This document shows, in pieces, positions 4,377 to 6,655 of a stretch of 6,655 nt of DNA (its first letter is position 1; the number at the start of each line of letters is the position of its first letter). A program made the translations under genes and the position numbers. The stretch comes from Burkholderiales bacterium UBA2459 (lineage in GTDB: Bacteria; Pseudomonadota; Gammaproteobacteria; Burkholderiales; Burkholderiaceae_E): the NCBI GenBank assembly GCA_002342365.1, contig DDPV01000015.1:12817-19471 (forward strand), written 5' to 3'. Under the pieces are notes generated by a model, which saw nothing but the letters and a program-made list of their open reading frames with translations, was not told the DNA's origin and made no database searches.

Positions 4377-6655
4377 GTGAGAACTCCTCGCATTAACCGG
4401 ATTACGTATGCAGTCGCCTTCGCGCTAAGCAGCCCACTGTGGCTGCAATCAAGCGCAGCGCAAACTTCTGCGGGTACCGTTGTCATCACGAGTGAAGGCG
4501 ACAAGCTTGGAACCGGTCTGATTCAGCAAGAGGACCAGGCTCGCGCACGCAGCAACGTTTCACGGGCGGCGGTTGAAAAAGCACTGTCCAGTTCAAATCC
4601 ATTTCAGCTTATCGACCTGCTGCCTGGCGTGAGCACATTCAGCCACGATCCAACCGGTATGTTTGGTGGTGGACTGCAGGTGCGCGGGTTCAATTCGGAT
4701 CAGCTCGGCTTCACGATTGACGGAGTTCCAGTCAACGACTCGGGCAATTTCGCGGTGTATCCCCAGGAATACACCGACGCTGAAAATCTTTGCCAACTCA
4801 CGGTCACTCAGGGCACGGTGGATATCGATTCGCCGCACGTGGGAGCAACATCGGGCAACATCAACATCTTCACCTGCGATCCAGAGTTGAAGCAACGCAC
4901 CCGGGTTTCGCAATCGTTTGGCAGCCTCAGTTTCCGGCGCAGCTTCGTACGCTTTGACACCGGAAAATTTGCAGACGATCGCGCCACCGCATTCATCTCC
5001 TATTCGAATTCGTTTGCTGAAAAATGGAAGGGTCCCGGGCAAGCACAACGCGACCACATCGATGCAAAACTCCGCTATGACTTAGGCGGCGGGGCTAGCG
5101 TATCGACGGTTCTTTTGTGGAACAAGGCAATCAACCACAATATTTTGAGTGTGTCCAAGGCGCAACTTGCCCAGTATGGTCGCGAGTGGGACTACGCTCC
5201 AATTTTTGTTGGCCATTTGGCAGGCGGCCCTGGTGCGCAAACCGAAGCGGGTGGCACCTTTCCGCCCTATTATCGACTGTCGACAAACCCCTTTGAAAAT
5301 GCAATTGTGAGAATCAATAGCGTTTTCCCGATCAATGACAAAACGACACTGAAGGTGGATCCCTATTTTTGGTACGGATACGGTACCGGCGGTTCGCAAA
5401 TGCGAAATCAGTCAGAGTCTGGATTCCTCAACACGACAACGCTTGCCAAGAACGCACAGGTCGATTTAAACGGCGACGGGGATAAATTAGACAACATTCT
5501 AATTTCTTCATCGTCGGTTACCCGTACACATCGACCAGGGGTTGTGGTCAGCCTCAACCAATTGCAGGGGGCCCATAACCTCACCTATGGCGTCTGGTAC
5601 GAACGCGCGCAACACAAGCAGACCGGTCCCGGGGTGCTGGTCAACGCCGACGGATCACCGGTTGATTACTGGTTGCGCGACGGAAGCGCAATCCGCAGGC
5701 CAGACGGAAGCTTGTTCCAGCGTCGCGACTACGAAACGATTAGCACAGCTTCGCAATTCTTCATCCAGGATACCTACACGGTTACTGCTGACAAGACCAT
5801 CGTGACCGCAGGAGTTCGCACACCGCGTATCGAGCGGGATTTCACCAACAGACCTAACGAGGGGCAGGGCACACCGATCGGATACCAGGTGGTGAAGGAG
5901 TATTCGCGCGTGCTGCCTTCAGTGGGTTTGCGTCACCAACTTACCAAGCAGGACCAGTTGTTTGCACAAATCACCCAAGGCTTCCGCGCCCCTCCGAACT
6001 TTGCGCTCGATAACTACAACATCGTTAACGGCAAGGCCGTGCTTAGTGATACCGTGAAAGCGGAAACCTCGACGACGGTTGATGTCGGATACCGTTACTT
6101 CGGTTCGGTGATCACTGCTTCGGCCACAGCCTTCATCATCGACTTCAAGAACCGTCAGGCTAACGGCTTCGATCCGGAGTTGAACAAGTCAAGCTATGTC
6201 AACGTGGGCGGTGTGAAGGCGAAAGGACTGGAGTTTGAACTCGGTACGCGTCCGATTGAAGGCTTCAGTGCGTACGCGTCCTTGTCACTGAACAATACCG
6301 AGATTCAAGACAACCTGCCCTTTAGTGCAAGCTATCAGGTCCCGGTTGCCGGCAAAGAGTTTCCGCTTGCACCCAAGCAAATGGCTGGACTCTCCGTGCA
6401 GTACACCAACGGCCCGGGCTATTTTCAGCTCAAGGGTAAACGAACCGGTAAAATGTATACCAGTCTGATGAATGATGATTGGTCCGACGGTTATACAGTT
6501 TTTGATCTGAACGCGGGCTATCGTTTTGGCAATATTGGCATCGGTAAGGGACTGACACTGCGCTTTAACGTGGTCAATCTGTTTGACAAAGAGTACTTAC
6601 GAGCTTCGGGCTCAGCGATCAACACGAAGGCGATTACATCGGGTACCACCACACT
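4377..6655 (+). CDS. TonB-dependent outer-membrane receptor (3' end outside window)
   Basis: The frame is open from GTG 4377 to the right edge: 759 codons with no stop. The product is an outer-membrane TonB-dependent receptor, which imports scarce ligands such as metal chelates, vitamins or sugars using energy from TonB-ExbBD. A signal peptide is seen (basic RTPRINR at residues 2-8, hydrophobic to about 23, likely cut near A28), then a TonB-box-like TVVITSEG at 34-41. The plug domain runs from about 45 to 170, with LIDLLPGVS 78-86, VRGFNS 102-107, IDGVPVND 114-121 and a VGATSGNINI segment near its end. The beta-barrel follows, with a QGFRAPPNFAL motif around residue 540 and the C-terminal NLFDKEYL at 734-741, so probably only a few dozen residues are missing. 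An acidic loop DLNGDGDKLD at 363-372 resembles a calcium-binding loop. Two cysteines, C139 and C167, lie in the plug. The ligand is unknown. Its own promoter probably lies in the 212-bp spacer. Confidence 0.93.
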   Translation, partial: MRTPRINRITYAVAFALSSPLWLQSSAAQTSAGTVVITSEGDKLGTGLIQQEDQARARSNVSRAAVEKALSSSNPFQLIDLLPGVSTFSHDPTGMFGGGLQVRGFNSDQLGFTIDGVPVNDSGNFAVYPQEYTDAENLCQLTVTQGTVDIDSPHVGATSGNINIFTCDPELKQRTRVSQSFGSLSFRRSFVRFDTGKFADDRATAFISYSNSFAEKWKGPGQAQRDHIDAKLRYDLGGGASVSTVLLWNKAINHNILSVSKAQLAQYGREWDYAPIFVGHLAGGPGAQTEAGGTFPPYYRLSTNPFENAIVRINSVFPINDKTTLKVDPYFWYGYGTGGSQMRNQSESGFLNTTTLAKNAQVDLNGDGDKLDNILISSSSVTRTHRPGVVVSLNQLQGAHNLTYGVWYERAQHKQTGPGVLVNADGSPVDYWLRDGSAIRRPDGSLFQRRDYETISTASQFFIQDTYTVTADKTIVTAGVRTPRIERDFTNRPNEGQGTPIGYQVVKEYSRVLPSVGLRHQLTKQDQLFAQITQGFRAPPNFALDNYNIVNGKAVLSDTVKAETSTTVDVGYRYFGSVITASATAFIIDFKNRQANGFDPELNKSSYVNVGGVKAKGLEFELGTRPIEGFSAYASLSLNNTEIQDNLPFSASYQVPVAGKEFPLAPKQMAGLSVQYTNGPGYFQLKGKRTGKMYTSLMNDDWSDGYTVFDLNAGYRFGNIGIGKGLTLRFNVVNLFDKEYLRASGSAINTKAITSGTTT

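Noticed and set aside
4593..5057. 154-codon minus-strand open frame inside the receptor gene
   Set aside because: The plus strand encodes a canonical TonB plug domain here. The minus product shows no recognisable domain and no ribosome site.
1..6655. Seeming excess of CGATCG/GATC sites (about seven CGATCG by eye)
   Set aside because: The sites are scattered through coding regions and are explained by frequent ATC and GAT codons. There is no clustering that would suggest an origin or uptake signal, and the count is by eye only.

Overview
This is a stretch of Gram-negative bacterial chromosome. A TonB-dependent outer-membrane receptor, two Sec-type signal peptides, a Bcr/CflA drug exporter and a YqhA-family membrane protein all point to a proteobacterium. 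The protein style and a base composition that looks like the mid-50s percent GC suggest a beta- or related gammaproteobacterium, but the species cannot be read from the window. Coding density is high and no gene looks broken. I see no rRNA, tRNA, CRISPR, transposase or phage gene.

Layout. Positions 1-599 (+) hold the 3' end of an enoyl-CoA hydratase/isomerase gene and, 23 bp on, a complete small DUF1330 gene. These converge on a minus-strand pair: a 12-helix MFS drug transporter (618-1847) and, upstream of it, a 68-residue DUF2256 zinc-ribbon-like protein (1926-2132). Only 20 bp separate the DUF2256 start from a divergent plus-strand pair: a YqhA/UPF0114 inner-membrane protein (2153-2767) and a secreted PhoD-like phosphatase/phosphodiesterase (2779-4164), whose start lies 11 bp after the yqhA stop. 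A 212-bp spacer follows, with a GC-rich hairpin and a weak run of 11-bp-spaced repeats that resembles Pho boxes. The last gene is a large TonB-dependent receptor starting at GTG 4377. It runs off the right edge, still open after 759 codons.

How the genes may work together. The left part looks like the tail of an acyl-CoA metabolism locus plus a housekeeping exporter. The right part combines a periplasmic or secreted phosphate-ester hydrolase with an outer-membrane active-transport receptor, possibly a scavenging module in which the receptor brings in a phosphorylated or metal-bound compound and the PhoD-like enzyme releases phosphate. That link is inference from gene order and a weak regulatory signal. 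The receptor's substrate cannot be read from the sequence. The points most worth checking are the yqhA-PhoD-receptor neighbourhood, the Pho-box-like repeats, and a calcium-binding-type loop in the receptor barrel.
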